DNA of 64,000 nucleotides from Hyphomicrobiales bacterium (GTDB taxonomy: Bacteria > Pseudomonadota > Alphaproteobacteria > Rhizobiales > OSC116): the NCBI GenBank assembly GCA_002401855.1, contig NVUH01000002.1, forward strand, positions 156,291-220,290, given 5' to 3'. The translations under genes were made by a program, and so were the position numbers. The notes under the pieces were generated by a model. That model was given only the letters and a program-made list of their open reading frames with translations. It searched no databases and was not told where the DNA came from. This document shows, piece by piece, positions 8,950-17,931 of this stretch (position 1 is the stretch's first letter; every line of letters starts with the position of its first letter).

Positions 8950-9798
8950 TTAACTCGGTAAATTCTGAGCAATGGAATGCAATGCATCAACATCAACACC
9001 TGTTTTAAAACCAAAACCTTCAACATGTTGCACGAGTTTTTCTGTTGCTACATTCCCTTTGGCACCGGGGGCATAAGGGCAGCCACCAATGCCGCCAATG
9101 GAGCTATCAAACACACTGACACCAAATTCTAAACAGACATCAACATTCTCTAGTGCGCGGCCATAGGTATCATGAAAATGCCCTGCAAGCTGTTGGGCAG
9201 ACACTTGTTTAATAACTTGCTGCATTAATCTTTTAACGCTATTTTTATCTCCTTTACCCAATGTATCACCCAATGAAACCTCATAACAACCAATGTCGAT
9301 CAATCTTTTTGTTAAGACAGCCACAACGCTAGGGTCGGTTACTCCATCAAATGGGCATTCGATAATGTTGGATATGTAGCCGCGCACCTTGATGCCTGCT
9401 GATTTGGCTTTTTGCATCAATGGTACAAAACGCTCAAAGCTTTGTTCAATTGTGCAATTTAAATTGGCTTGGCAAAAACCTTCTGATGCCGAGGTGAATA
9501 TCGACACTTCATCGGCTTTGGCAACTATCGCCCGTTCCAGACCCACACAATTTGGGGTTAAAACCGAATAATCGACGTGCTTATGGCGCTCGATTTGTGC
9601 CATCACCTCCTTGGCATCAGCCAACTGCGGTATCCATTTTGGGTTTACAAAGCTGGTGGCTTCGATTTTTGTCAGCCCTGTTTTGGACAAAGCGTTAATT
9701 AACCCCACTTTATCTGCTGTAGCGATGTTATTTTTAACATTCTGCAAACCATCACGTGGGCCAACTTCAAAAATTGTGATCTGTTTTTCATTCGGCAT
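8950..9798 (-). CDS. mvaB: hydroxymethylglutaryl-CoA lyase
   Basis: 282 aa from the ATG at 9798, which has an AAGGGA ribosome site at good spacing; an ATG at 9804 is too close to it. HMGL/DRE-TIM barrel family: FEVGPRDGLQN near the N-terminus (Arg and metal-binding Asp), GHFHDTYG (metal-binding His) and GIGGCPYAPGAKGN with the active-site Cys. Known reaction: (S)-HMG-CoA to acetyl-CoA plus acetoacetate, cytosolic. It is the last gene downstream of HMG-CoA reductase and a TRAP transporter, all on the same strand, so here it most likely completes mevalonate degradation; leucine catabolism is the alternative, but no leucine-pathway genes are adjacent. Confidence 0.92.
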   Translation of the reverse strand: MPNEKQITIFEVGPRDGLQNVKNNIATADKVGLINALSKTGLTKIEATSFVNPKWIPQLADAKEVMAQIERHKHVDYSVLTPNCVGLERAIVAKADEVSIFTSASEGFCQANLNCTIEQSFERFVPLMQKAKSAGIKVRGYISNIIECPFDGVTDPSVVAVLTKRLIDIGCYEVSLGDTLGKGDKNSVKRLMQQVIKQVSAQQLAGHFHDTYGRALENVDVCLEFGVSVFDSSIGGIGGCPYAPGAKGNVATEKLVQHVEGFGFKTGVDVDALHSIAQNLPS

Positions 9799-9828
9799 GA
9801 ACATCCCTTTAGTGAATGGGTTTAGAGG

Positions 9829-11145
9829 CTAATTAGAACCCAAATTTGGCAACCATGTGACAATGTCTGGGAACATAACAAACATCGCCAAAACCACCAC
9901 TTGGATTAAGAAGAACGGAATCACCCCGCGGTAAACCTGCCCAATACCAATATTGTCTGGCAATACGCCCTTTAGATAGAATAATGTATAGCCAAATGGT
10001 GGGGTGATATAAGCCATTTGCGCGGTGATCATAAACAACACACCAAACCATAAGGGGTCAAAACCCAAGATTTTAATGATAGGCAAAAACACGGGAACAC
10101 ATAATAGAATGATGCCGATTTCATCTAGAAACAGCCCTAAAAAGATCAAAATGGCCAACATTGCAAATAATATAACCCATTTAGAGGCCTCTAAAGTCTG
10201 CACAAAGTCTAAAATAGAATCGGCGCCACCTGTAGCCACAAATACCGAGATAAAAGCCCGCGCACCAATGGTAATCCAGAGAATCATGGCAGTTACTTTT
10301 ATGGTGTCATTTGCCGCTGCCGATAGATTATTGATCTTTAATTTACCGGCCACGGCAGCCGAAAATAGAGCGCCCAAAACGCCAATGCCCGCCGCTTCTG
10401 TTGGAGTGGCAAGACCAAGGTATATGGTGCCCAATACGCTAAATATAACCAAACCTGGCAAAGCTAAAGTTTTAAGCGATTTAAGCTTTTCAGCCATTGG
10501 TATATTTAAAGTGTCTTCGGCAATTGGTGCCAATTTTGGGTTTATACGAGCACGAATATAAATATATAAGCTGTAACTAGTTGCCAAAATAATGCCAGGC
10601 ATGATGCCCGCAATGAACATTTTACCAATCGATATCTGCGCAGTGATGGCGTAAACAATGGTCACCACACTGGGCGGAATGAGAATGCCCAACGTACCGC
10701 CTGCGCAAATTGCACCCAATGCCAATGGCTCGTCATATTTACGCGCCAACATAGATGGTAAAGCCAATATGCCCATGGCCGCAACTGCCGCGCCAACCAC
10801 ACCAGTCATCGCCGCCATAATGGTGCAGATGACCACGGTGCCAATTGCCAAACCACCATGTAAGCCGCCAAACCATTTTTCCATGGCATTATATAAATCA
10901 TCAATAATGTCAGATTTTTGCAATATAGACGCCATCAATACATAGAGCGGAATGGCCATTAAAGACTCGGATGTCATGGTATCAAAGGTATTGAGCACCG
11001 CCACAATCAGGGCACTCGGCCCCCATATAAACATGGTCGATAAAAACGCTATTGCCCCCAAAACAAAGGCCAAACCTGTGCCCGAAAGCATCAACACCAC
11101 CAACGCGGTGAACATGCCCAAGAGAATATATGAACTTTCCATCAT
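9829..11145 (-). CDS. dctM: TRAP transporter large permease (DctM)
   Basis: 438 aa, about 12 hydrophobic segments. DctM-type features include GMFTALVVLMLSGTGLAFVL at the start, CAGGTLGILIPPSVVTIVYA in the middle (the conserved GGxLGxLIPPS motif) and MAYITPPFGYTLFYLKG near the end. It is the ion-coupled membrane subunit of a tripartite ATP-independent periplasmic importer. Its start overlaps the stop of the small-permease gene by 4 bp (ATGA), so the two are translationally coupled. The HMG-CoA lyase and reductase genes around it make mevalonate or a related hydroxy acid the likely substrate; that is inference. Confidence 0.92.
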   Translation of the reverse strand: MMESSYILLGMFTALVVLMLSGTGLAFVLGAIAFLSTMFIWGPSALIVAVLNTFDTMTSESLMAIPLYVLMASILQKSDIIDDLYNAMEKWFGGLHGGLAIGTVVICTIMAAMTGVVGAAVAAMGILALPSMLARKYDEPLALGAICAGGTLGILIPPSVVTIVYAITAQISIGKMFIAGIMPGIILATSYSLYIYIRARINPKLAPIAEDTLNIPMAEKLKSLKTLALPGLVIFSVLGTIYLGLATPTEAAGIGVLGALFSAAVAGKLKINNLSAAANDTIKVTAMILWITIGARAFISVFVATGGADSILDFVQTLEASKWVILFAMLAILIFLGLFLDEIGIILLCVPVFLPIIKILGFDPLWFGVLFMITAQMAYITPPFGYTLFYLKGVLPDNIGIGQVYRGVIPFFLIQVVVLAMFVMFPDIVTWLPNLGSN

Positions 11146-11660
11146 TTCACCTCATTAACAGTAGAGGTTTCTGATCCATTTGAATCCCCAATAATAAAAA
11201 CCAGCTCAGCGAAACCTTGCAACAACAATAACAAAGAAGCAAAAGGCAAAGCAGCCTTAGACGGCCAAACTATGGGGTTCCATGCCGAATAACTGGTTTC
11301 AGCATAATTAAACGAACTAATGACCAACGGCACACTAAACCATAATAAAATCCCACCAAAAACCATTGCCAATAATATAGCTGCAATTTCAAGCGTCATT
11401 TTCAACTTACCTTTAGCGCGAGAGCTCACAAGATCAACAGCCACATGCCCGCCCATATGCAATAAATATGGCCCGCCCAATAAAAAGAATGGCCCAAACA
11501 ATAAAGTGGCTAATTCAGGCGCCCAAGATGTCGGTGTGGTGAGGCTGTATCTAGAAATCACCTCCACCACCATCAGGCCAGCAATGATAAAGACTAGCCA
11601 TTTCACCAAACCATATATGTGCTTATTGGTTGTGGTGATGGCGTTGGCGATATTTAACAT
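11142..11660 (-). CDS. dctQ: TRAP transporter small permease (DctQ)
   Basis: 172 aa with four hydrophobic helices: LVKWLVFIIAGLMVVEVISRY near the N-terminus, then ELATLLFGPFFLLGGPYLL, a helix around AAILLAMVFGGILLWF, and FASLLLLLQGFAELVFIIG. The EVISRYSLTTPTSWAPELA stretch is typical of DctQ. It pairs with DctM in the inner membrane and helps receive the loaded DctP binding protein. A GGAAA ribosome site precedes the ATG. It is separated from the binding-protein gene by 80 bp holding a stem-loop. Confidence 0.9.
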   Translation of the reverse strand: MLNIANAITTTNKHIYGLVKWLVFIIAGLMVVEVISRYSLTTPTSWAPELATLLFGPFFLLGGPYLLHMGGHVAVDLVSSRAKGKLKMTLEIAAILLAMVFGGILLWFSVPLVISSFNYAETSYSAWNPIVWPSKAALPFASLLLLLQGFAELVFIIGDSNGSETSTVNEVK

Positions 11661-11681
11661 AATCTATTTTCCATAAACAAA

Positions 11682-11703
11682 ACTGCCTCATCGCTGAGGC
11701 AGT
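11682..11703 (-). terminator. stem-loop between TRAP binding-protein and permease genes
   Basis: ACTGCCTCA and TGAGGCAGT form a perfect 9-bp stem with a 4-nt loop in the gap between the dctP stop and the dctQ start. On the coding strand it is followed by TTTTG, a weak tail, so it is more likely a partial terminator or 3'-end stabiliser that raises binding-protein mRNA relative to the permeases than a full stop. Confidence 0.6.
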
Positions 11704-11740
11704 CTCTTTTTCATTTTTCAATTCACTTTATCTGAATTGA

Positions 11741-12787
11741 TTAAAGCAGACCAAATTGTTGCATAAGTGATTTTTGAGTTTCCATCATTTCTGTGGCTAA
11801 GGCATCACCTTTAGTGGCATTCCCCCAAGCAACAACAGCTTTAACACGAGAATCAGCAATATCCTGCTCATCAAAGCGAATAATTTCAACACCTTTTTCT
11901 TCGAATTTCTTAAGATATTCAGCATTTGAAACCATAATATCATGGCGCAGAGCACCCGAAACTTCACGAGCAGCAACTTCCAACGCACCTTTTTGCTGAT
12001 CATCTAATTGCTCAAATGCAGCCGTATTGGCAATATATGATGTGGCTGTGGTTGGTTGATGAACACCTGGCAGAATTAGATATTTCGCCACTTCATGCAA
12101 GCCAGCTTCATAATTGGCTTTCACATCGCCACGGTCAGCAAAGTCAATAAGGCCTTTATCTAAAGCCGAATAAACTTCAGATGTAGGCAATGGCGAAACC
12201 GCCACTCCAAATTCAGCCATAACCGCAGAAGCCAAACCAACAAAACGGCCTTTCAGACCCTTCATATCGGCAATTTTTCTAATCTCGACTTTAGAATGTA
12301 ATGGTTCTTCACCATAAACTGTCGGAGCGATATAAGTTAAGCCTGCTGGTGCATAAGATTTACGCGCAAGCTCCAAGCCGCCGGCCTCATAGAACCAAGC
12401 TTCATACATGTCAGCTTCAGGGAAACCAAATGGTACAGTTGATGAGAAACCATGAGCAGGAATTTTACCCGCTGTATAGCCATCAAATGTTTTCATCAGC
12501 TGAAGCGCACCGCCACGAACGGCATCAAATGCCTGGGCATTGGGTACAATTTGACCACCTGCAAATACTGTGATGTCTAAACTTCCACCAGTTAATTGTT
12601 TAACCCGTGCTGCAAATTTTTCTTCATATTTCATCGGTGTGGTGCCGCCGCCCCACAAAGCTTGCATACGCCATTGCGTTACGTCAGCAGCTTTCGCCTC
12701 TAGGCTAGAAACTGCTACAATAGCAGGTGCAGCAAGCGATGCGGCCCCCATTTGCTTTAAAAACTTACGTCTATCTTGTTTAGTCAT
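11741..12787 (-). CDS. dctP: TRAP transporter substrate-binding protein (DctP)
   Basis: 348 aa. The N-terminus carries a twin-arginine signal (DRRKFLKQ, then a hydrophobic run to about residue 33, ending SSLEAKA), so it should be exported folded by Tat. The mature part has DctP-family features: WRMQALWGGGTTPMKYEEKF, FAGGQIVPNAQAFDAVRGGALQL and the specificity region GLKGRFVGLASAVMAEFG; the usual Arg that binds the substrate carboxylate probably lies in this stretch (Arg after KG). A strong GAGGGA ribosome site precedes the ATG. It sits directly downstream of HMG-CoA reductase, suggesting mevalonate as ligand (inference). Confidence 0.92.
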   Translation of the reverse strand: MTKQDRRKFLKQMGAASLAAPAIVAVSSLEAKAADVTQWRMQALWGGGTTPMKYEEKFAARVKQLTGGSLDITVFAGGQIVPNAQAFDAVRGGALQLMKTFDGYTAGKIPAHGFSSTVPFGFPEADMYEAWFYEAGGLELARKSYAPAGLTYIAPTVYGEEPLHSKVEIRKIADMKGLKGRFVGLASAVMAEFGVAVSPLPTSEVYSALDKGLIDFADRGDVKANYEAGLHEVAKYLILPGVHQPTTATSYIANTAAFEQLDDQQKGALEVAAREVSGALRHDIMVSNAEYLKKFEEKGVEIIRFDEQDIADSRVKAVVAWGNATKGDALATEMMETQKSLMQQFGLL

Positions 12788-12819
12788 TTTATTTCCCTCT
12801 GTTACTATTAGTCTTCGTT

Positions 12820-14106
12820 CTAATTTGAAACTTCGTTCAAAATCTGTTTAGCTCTATCCACATTCACCGCGCCTTCTTTGGCGATGGTTTTGGCAACACT
12901 TTCGACATCAGCACCTTTTGCGCCTGCCATGATGGCAATGTTGCGGGCATGTAAAGCCATATGACCCTTTTGAATGCCCTCAGTTGCCAAAGCACGCAAA
13001 GCAGCCATATTTTGCGCCAAACCAACTGCAATGGTCACCTGCGCCAACTCTTGTGCCGATTGAATATTCATTAGTTTTAAAGCCGCTTGGGCTGCAGGGT
13101 GGGTTTTCGTAGCGCCACCAACGATGCCCATAGCCATTGGCATCTCAATGCTGCCAACCAAATGACCATCACTATCTATTTCCCATCTCGACAAAGATGT
13201 ATAGCGGCCATCACGCGCCGCCCATGCATGGGCGCCCGCCTCAATAGCCCGCCAGTCATTGCCTGTTGCCAATACAACAGGGTCAATGCCGTTCATAATG
13301 CCTTTATTGTGGGTTGCCGCTCTATAAGGATCAATGATTGCCAAAGCACAGGCTTCAACTATGCCTTGTGCCACATCCGCACCAACAAGTGTTTTAGTGC
13401 TAAGCGCTTCGGGTGACACTCGCACCCTGCCCCGCACTAAACGTTTATCGGCTAAGTTCGATAAAATACGCAACCGCACTTTACCGCCCGAAATTTTTTC
13501 TATCAATGGCGCAGTCATCTCTGCCATTGTGTTAACAGTATTGGCGCCCATGGCATCGCAAACATTTACCAATAAATGCAGCACCACCATGGGACCAATG
13601 GGAGTGTCCTCAAAAATATGCACTTCAATATCTTGGCAACCACCACCAAGGCCAATTAAAACTTTGTCTTTTGAATTTGCTAAAGCAATGATTTCATCAG
13701 CCTCAACCAATAATTTAAGCCGCGTACCATGTGGGTCTTTAATGCCTAAAATTTGCACTTGCGCCCGCATAATAGGTTGCGTGCAACTGGCTTCAAACCC
13801 GCCACCGTCACGGGCAATTTTTGCCATATAAGAGGCTGCGGCCACCACTGATGGTTCTTCAACCGCCATCGGGATGAGATATTCTTTGCCATTGACGATA
13901 AAATTAGTAGCAACCCCAAGCGGCAACTCAAATTTTCCGATTACATTTTCAATCATGCCATTGGCAACATTAATACCCAGCGCATCTGCACCCGCTAAAT
14001 TCTGCTGATCAACAACATCCAGACCAGACACCAAACCAATTTTTGCCAATCGCTCATGCGGTTCCAGATTGCGTATATTCTCAATGCGCGATGATATTTT
14101 TTTCAT
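12820..14106 (-). CDS. mvaA: hydroxymethylglutaryl-CoA reductase, degradative (class II)
   Basis: 428 aa, the length of the Pseudomonas mevalonii enzyme, with the class II sequence style. Candidate catalytic residues fall at nearly the same numbers as in that enzyme: Glu83 in [11 protein letters not shown], Lys268 in [12 protein letters not shown], Asp284 in [10 protein letters not shown] and His382 in [11 protein letters not shown]. Class II enzymes run mevalonate + CoA + 2 NAD+ to HMG-CoA in catabolism. No other isoprenoid-synthesis gene (mevalonate kinases, HMG-CoA synthase) lies nearby; instead an HMG-CoA lyase and a TRAP importer are in the same operon, supporting a catabolic role. The gene is divergent from the MocR-type regulator at 14255. 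Confidence 0.94.
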   Translation of the reverse strand: MKKISSRIENIRNLEPHERLAKIGLVSGLDVVDQQNLAGADALGINVANGMIENVIGKFELPLGVATNFIVNGKEYLIPMAVEEPSVVAAASYMAKIARDGGGFEASCTQPIMRAQVQILGIKDPHGTRLKLLVEADEIIALANSKDKVLIGLGGGCQDIEVHIFEDTPIGPMVVLHLLVNVCDAMGANTVNTMAEMTAPLIEKISGGKVRLRILSNLADKRLVRGRVRVSPEALSTKTLVGADVAQGIVEACALAIIDPYRAATHNKGIMNGIDPVVLATGNDWRAIEAGAHAWAARDGRYTSLSRWEIDSDGHLVGSIEMPMAMGIVGGATKTHPAAQAALKLMNIQSAQELAQVTIAVGLAQNMAALRALATEGIQKGHMALHARNIAIMAGAKGADVESVAKTIAKEGAVNVDRAKQILNEVSN

Positions 14107-14171
14107 TATTTTTTTACCAAATTTCTAATTATATTCTTTACATCGTTTCCGTAATTTATTCAAAAACCAAT

Positions 14172-14234
14172 TTGACATACAGATACAATATTACTATTTT
14201 ATTCAAAATTGTACCCACATAAAAAAAGGTACAA
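14172..14234 (+). promoter_or_regulatory. predicted promoter and operator between mvaA and its divergent MocR regulator
   Basis: A good sigma-70-like promoter points toward the regulator gene: TTGACA at 14172-14177, 17-bp spacer, TATTTT at 14195-14200. Just downstream an inverted repeat TTGTACC (14209-14215) / GGTACAA (14228-14234) lies between the likely start site and the regulator ATG. A direct repeat TTATTCAAAA also occurs twice, near 14157 and 14199. These are candidate binding sites for the MocR-type protein acting on both divergent units. Confidence 0.5.
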
Positions 14235-14254
14235 AATATTCGGATCCTCGAAAT

Positions 14255-15637
14255 ATGACAAAAACAAAAATAGAAACGGTTTATCAAACCATTTTGCGGC
14301 AAATTGAACAGGGTAAGATCACCTCGGGAACAAGGCTTCCTTCGATACGCAATGCAGCAGAAGATTTTAAAGTTTCAAAAAACACCATTGTCACCGTATA
14401 CGATCAACTGGTCGTAAATGGAATGGTTAGCGCCAAACAAGGCGCAGGTTTTTTTGTCAATTCAACAAAATTAAAATTGGCAGAAGTCAAGCCCGAGCAT
14501 GTTAAACAAGCCAGTGACATTATCTCCTTACTACGCGCCCAACTTGAAAAAGACTATTTGGTACGTGTGGGCGATGGCAGACCACCTGCATCTTGGATGG
14601 ATGATACAATCCCTAAACGCTCTTCGCCAAATGCCATATCTGCCATTAAAAATGATTCATCAGGCTATGGATCCCCCTATGGTTACGGCGCTCTACGTGA
14701 TTGCATCGTCACTCAACATCAAGCATTAAATCTCGACATTTCTGCCGATCAAATCGTCACCACATTTGGTGCCAATCACGCCTTAGACCTCATCATTAGG
14801 CGGTATTTATCGCCTGGTGATACGGTGTTGGTCGATGACCCAGGCTATTACCCTTTATTCGCCAAATTAAAACTCTCAAAGATTAATTTTGTGGGAGTAA
14901 AAAGAACACTAAATGGGCCAGATTTAAAAGATTTAAAAAACAAAGCTGAGAACTTAAAACCTTTATTATTCTTCACTCAATCTACAGCGCAAAATCCAAC
15001 GGGTAGCTCATTTGATTTGCGAACCGCACATTCAGTATTGCAGATAGCATCTCAATATAATTTTCTAATTGTTGATGATGATCCGTTTATCGACCTACTC
15101 AGTGTAAAAGGTACAAGGTTGGCGACCCTAGATGGCTTTAACAATGTTATGTTTGTTGGCACATATTCAAAAACTCTTTCAGCAAGTTATCGATCTGGCT
15201 ATATCATCGCACACCCAGATATTGTGGCGAGCCTAGCTGAGCTGAAGATGATAACAAGCGTCAATAGCTCACGATATTCAGAAATTATCATTGCAGAATT
15301 TATAAATAGCCGACGCTACCAAAAGCATTTGAAAAAAATATCAAATCGGGTGATTGAAGCTGCAAACAATGTAAGCAATAAGCTCAGCGACATGGGTTTT
15401 GAGCTTTTCACTCGGAATACATTTGGCTATTATTTGCAACTCATGTTACCCCCTAATATTTCCGATCTTGAGTTGGCACAGAATGCAGCAAAAAAGGGTA
15501 TATTTTTAGCTCCAGGCTCACTTTTTGCGGTCGATTCCGAAAAAAGTTTACCGAGCTTACGCATCAATGTAACTCGTGCTGATGATGTAAGGTTTTACAA
15601 CTTTTTAAAAACTAACCTCTTAAATTATAATAGTTAA
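14255..15637 (+). CDS. MocR/PdxR-type GntR regulator with aminotransferase-like domain
   Basis: 460 aa. Residues 1-70 are a GntR winged helix (GKITSGTRLPSIRNAAEDFK, then VSKNTIVTVYDQL). After a linker, residues about 100-455 form a fold-type I aminotransferase-like domain with SGYGSPYGYGALRD, DDPGYYP, AQNPTG (Asn247-Gly250), VDDDPFID (Asp275) and the PLP lysine in TYSKTLSASYRSG (Lys306). Family members are PLP- and ligand-responsive transcription factors, usually regulating a divergent neighbour. Here the neighbour is the HMG-CoA reductase/TRAP/lyase operon 148 bp away, its likely target. An actual aminotransferase activity is unlikely but not excluded. Confidence 0.88.
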   Translation: MTKTKIETVYQTILRQIEQGKITSGTRLPSIRNAAEDFKVSKNTIVTVYDQLVVNGMVSAKQGAGFFVNSTKLKLAEVKPEHVKQASDIISLLRAQLEKDYLVRVGDGRPPASWMDDTIPKRSSPNAISAIKNDSSGYGSPYGYGALRDCIVTQHQALNLDISADQIVTTFGANHALDLIIRRYLSPGDTVLVDDPGYYPLFAKLKLSKINFVGVKRTLNGPDLKDLKNKAENLKPLLFFTQSTAQNPTGSSFDLRTAHSVLQIASQYNFLIVDDDPFIDLLSVKGTRLATLDGFNNVMFVGTYSKTLSASYRSGYIIAHPDIVASLAELKMITSVNSSRYSEIIIAEFINSRRYQKHLKKISNRVIEAANNVSNKLSDMGFELFTRNTFGYYLQLMLPPNISDLELAQNAAKKGIFLAPGSLFAVDSEKSLPSLRINVTRADDVRFYNFLKTNLLNYNS

Positions 15638-16484
15638 TTGTAAATGGCAAAGTCAATAAACAGTATATAATAATTGACATATATTTTGATATAATTTTAC
15701 TCTAATAAATGCAATTAACACTTTGTTTTATATAAATTATAGAGATAAACTATCAACCCTCCTCATCCACCATCTAAAAAACGTATCACATTCATTTAAT
15801 TAGCCTAAAATGTGGTTAGAATCCCTAATGAAGTGACAATTTCAATTTAATTTTAAAACTCCACTGACATTCCATCAAATCTATTTCATAGAGGCAATAC
15901 GAGATCAAAAAATTAGAACTATGCGGCTCTAATTATTGACTTTAATAAGGTTGTCCAATGGTATGGTGTATTCTGGGTTTGCTCATGGTTATCTGGGGTA
16001 ACATTGGACAACTTATGTCCAATAATGTCATCAATATACTTCAAAGATGAACCGAATCAATAACTTGATTATGAGTTCAGGTTGTCCAACGCCGGGATAT
16101 GTTCAGTTGCTATTTAGCTAGCCACCAGATTACTATTCCCAAATCATTTACCATTAACAAAGAGAAGATTTAATCTACTAAATGGTTTAGGTGGACCACA
16201 GCAAATACTCAAATGTCATTCTATTGACTCGAAAATTAGTTTACTAAATATCATTTGGATCGACTGATCAGCGGCCATTACGATATTTGAAGCGGATGGA
16301 ATATCAATATAAGGTTCGGGTGTGCTTTGTTTGATGCTACAGAATTTAGCATCTTCTTGACATTTTGTGTTTGCTAATAATGGATAGCCCTAATTCATTT
16401 CTTGTTAGCTGTTTCAATTGTTTTGTAGTAAAGGCAGCCATGTAAAAACACTCCATCGAAAGCCTCCTTAACTCTTTTTGTTTA
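15638..16484. other. 847-bp AT-rich intergenic region with a 63-bp repeat
   Basis: No intact gene is visible. The region holds one copy of the 63-bp repeat (15950-16012). On the minus strand, about 16060 down to 15920 reads as a short run of codons (GSSLKYIDDIIGHKLSN, then TPDNHEQTQNTPYHWTT) that looks like a fragment of an old coding sequence; I do not recognise the protein. The motif GGTTGTCCAA recurs at 16080 without the rest of the repeat. Confidence 0.5.
15950..16012 (+). repeat. 63-bp direct repeat, left copy, flanking the mercury locus
   Basis: Matches 19465-19527 at 63/63 aligned length with about 8 mismatches. The left copy has perfect 11-bp terminal inverted repeats, GTTGTCCAATG and CATTGGACAAC. 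Shared core: GGTGTATTCTGGGTTTG and TCATGGTTATCTGGGGTAA. Confidence 0.8.
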
Positions 16485-17909
16485 CTAACCAGCGCAGCAA
16501 GACAGCTTGGCAACATCTTTTTCAAAAGTCTGTGCGGCTAACTTAAGGCCTTCAACGGTTGTTAGGTACGGAAAAATCATTGAACCAAGGTCATCATAAG
16601 TCATGCCAGCTTTTAGTGCCATTGCAGCAGTCTGAATACTATCCGCCCCCTCCGGCGCTAGAATATGCGCGCCCAGAAGCTTCTTGTTATTCTTGTCCGC
16701 CACAAGCTTAATTAAACCACGTGTATCCCGAGCAGCTAACGCCCTTGGAACATACTTAAGTGGAAGGATAGATGTTATAGTTTCAATCCCTTGCTCGTTT
16801 GCAGAATATTCTGTTAACCCAACACTGGCAACTTGCGGGTCAGAAAATACAACTGTTGGCATAGTGGAGTTATCGTAAACCAAGCGCTCACCATTCGTAG
16901 CGTTTTTAGCGGCCAATTTAGCACCATATGCTGCCATATAGACAAATTGATCGCGGCCCGTAACATCGCCTGCCGCGTATATATTTTCTTGGGATGTTTG
17001 CATAGTGCGGTCGGTAACAATTCCACCATGAGCATCCATTTTGATGCCTGCATTATGTAAATTCAAGCTACTAGTATTTGGCACCCGACCCGTGGTTAGC
17101 AACAAACGTTCCGAAATTATTTTGACAGGCTCGCCTGACTTCTGCCCATGTAAAATAATGTTTTTGCCACTTTTTTCAAAACAGTCATAAGTAACTCCAG
17201 TGATTATGCTGATACCTTCCGCTTCAAAATATTGTGTTAAGGCCTCAGCAATTTCGGGCTCAGCTTCGGGTAAGAGCCTACTTCGCGTTACAACTGTAAC
17301 TTTCACTCCCGCTCTTGAAAACATCTGCGCCAATTCGACACCGACATACCCTCCTCCCATAATCATCATGGATTCTGGAAGCACCTCGAGTTCAAGAGCT
17401 GATGTGCTATCAAGCCACATAATCGATTCAATCCCAGAAATATCTGGAACATGTGGGCGGGAGCCAGTTGCGATAATTATCTTACTTGCTGTAATTACCT
17501 CACCATTAACTGTTAAAGAGCCGTCCGCCTGAAATTGGGCAACTCCTTCCATATATTTTATAGCCTCATAATTTGGAAGAACATCAATATATTTAGCTGT
17601 GCGTAGATCATCTACCAATGCTTGTTTTTGTCGTATTACAGCAGCCCAATCAGTGATTTTCGCAGATGCCTCAACGCCATCAAATCTATCAGATACGCGA
17701 GCAGAATGCATGATTTCAACAGCACGTATCATCGCTTTGGAAGGAACACAACCCACATTTACACATGTTCCGCCTATTGTGCCATGACCAATAAGCACAA
17801 CGCTAGCACCCTCATCAGCAGCTGTAATCGCAGCAGAAAATCCAGCAGAACCGGCTCCGATTACAGCAACGTCATAACTTTTGTCATTATTGTCACAACA
17901 ATTACCCAT
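16485..17909 (-). CDS. merA: mercuric reductase
   Basis: 474 aa flavoprotein disulfide reductase, starting after an AAGGATGG ribosome site. Visible features: FAD-binding YDVAVIGAGSAGFSAAI at residues 12-28, the redox-active pair Cys49/Cys54 in GGTCVNVGCVPSK, NAD(P)-binding MIMGGGYVGVELAQMF, FAD-binding NIYAAGDVTGRDQFVY and the C-terminal Hg-handling pair Cys471-Cys472 (LSCCAG). The N-terminal heavy-metal (NmerA) domain is absent, giving the short form of about 470 aa; the start does carry a Cys4-Cys5 pair. Reaction: NADPH-dependent reduction of Hg(II) to volatile Hg(0) in the cytosol. Last gene of the merTPFA unit. Confidence 0.96.
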   Translation of the reverse strand: MGNCCDNNDKSYDVAVIGAGSAGFSAAITAADEGASVVLIGHGTIGGTCVNVGCVPSKAMIRAVEIMHSARVSDRFDGVEASAKITDWAAVIRQKQALVDDLRTAKYIDVLPNYEAIKYMEGVAQFQADGSLTVNGEVITASKIIIATGSRPHVPDISGIESIMWLDSTSALELEVLPESMMIMGGGYVGVELAQMFSRAGVKVTVVTRSRLLPEAEPEIAEALTQYFEAEGISIITGVTYDCFEKSGKNIILHGQKSGEPVKIISERLLLTTGRVPNTSSLNLHNAGIKMDAHGGIVTDRTMQTSQENIYAAGDVTGRDQFVYMAAYGAKLAAKNATNGERLVYDNSTMPTVVFSDPQVASVGLTEYSANEQGIETITSILPLKYVPRALAARDTRGLIKLVADKNNKKLLGAHILAPEGADSIQTAAMALKAGMTYDDLGSMIFPYLTTVEGLKLAAQTFEKDVAKLSCCAG

Positions 17910-17931
17910 AAACTATCCATCCTTATAATAT

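Noticed and set aside
10025..10561. 178-codon open frame on the plus strand within the TRAP permease gene
   Set aside because: It is antisense to a clear DctM gene and has the low-complexity composition expected of a shadow frame.
13334..13831. 165-codon open frame opposite the HMG-CoA reductase gene
   Set aside because: Antisense shadow of a conserved enzyme with all active-site residues.
15950..16012. 63-bp repeat as an integron attC site
   Set aside because: The ends GTTGTCC/GGACAAC do not follow the GTTRRRY/RYYYAAC core pattern and no integrase of the integron type is present.
16060..16485. Possible gene in the gap left of merA
   Set aside because: Frames are short and broken, and no ribosome site or motif supports them.
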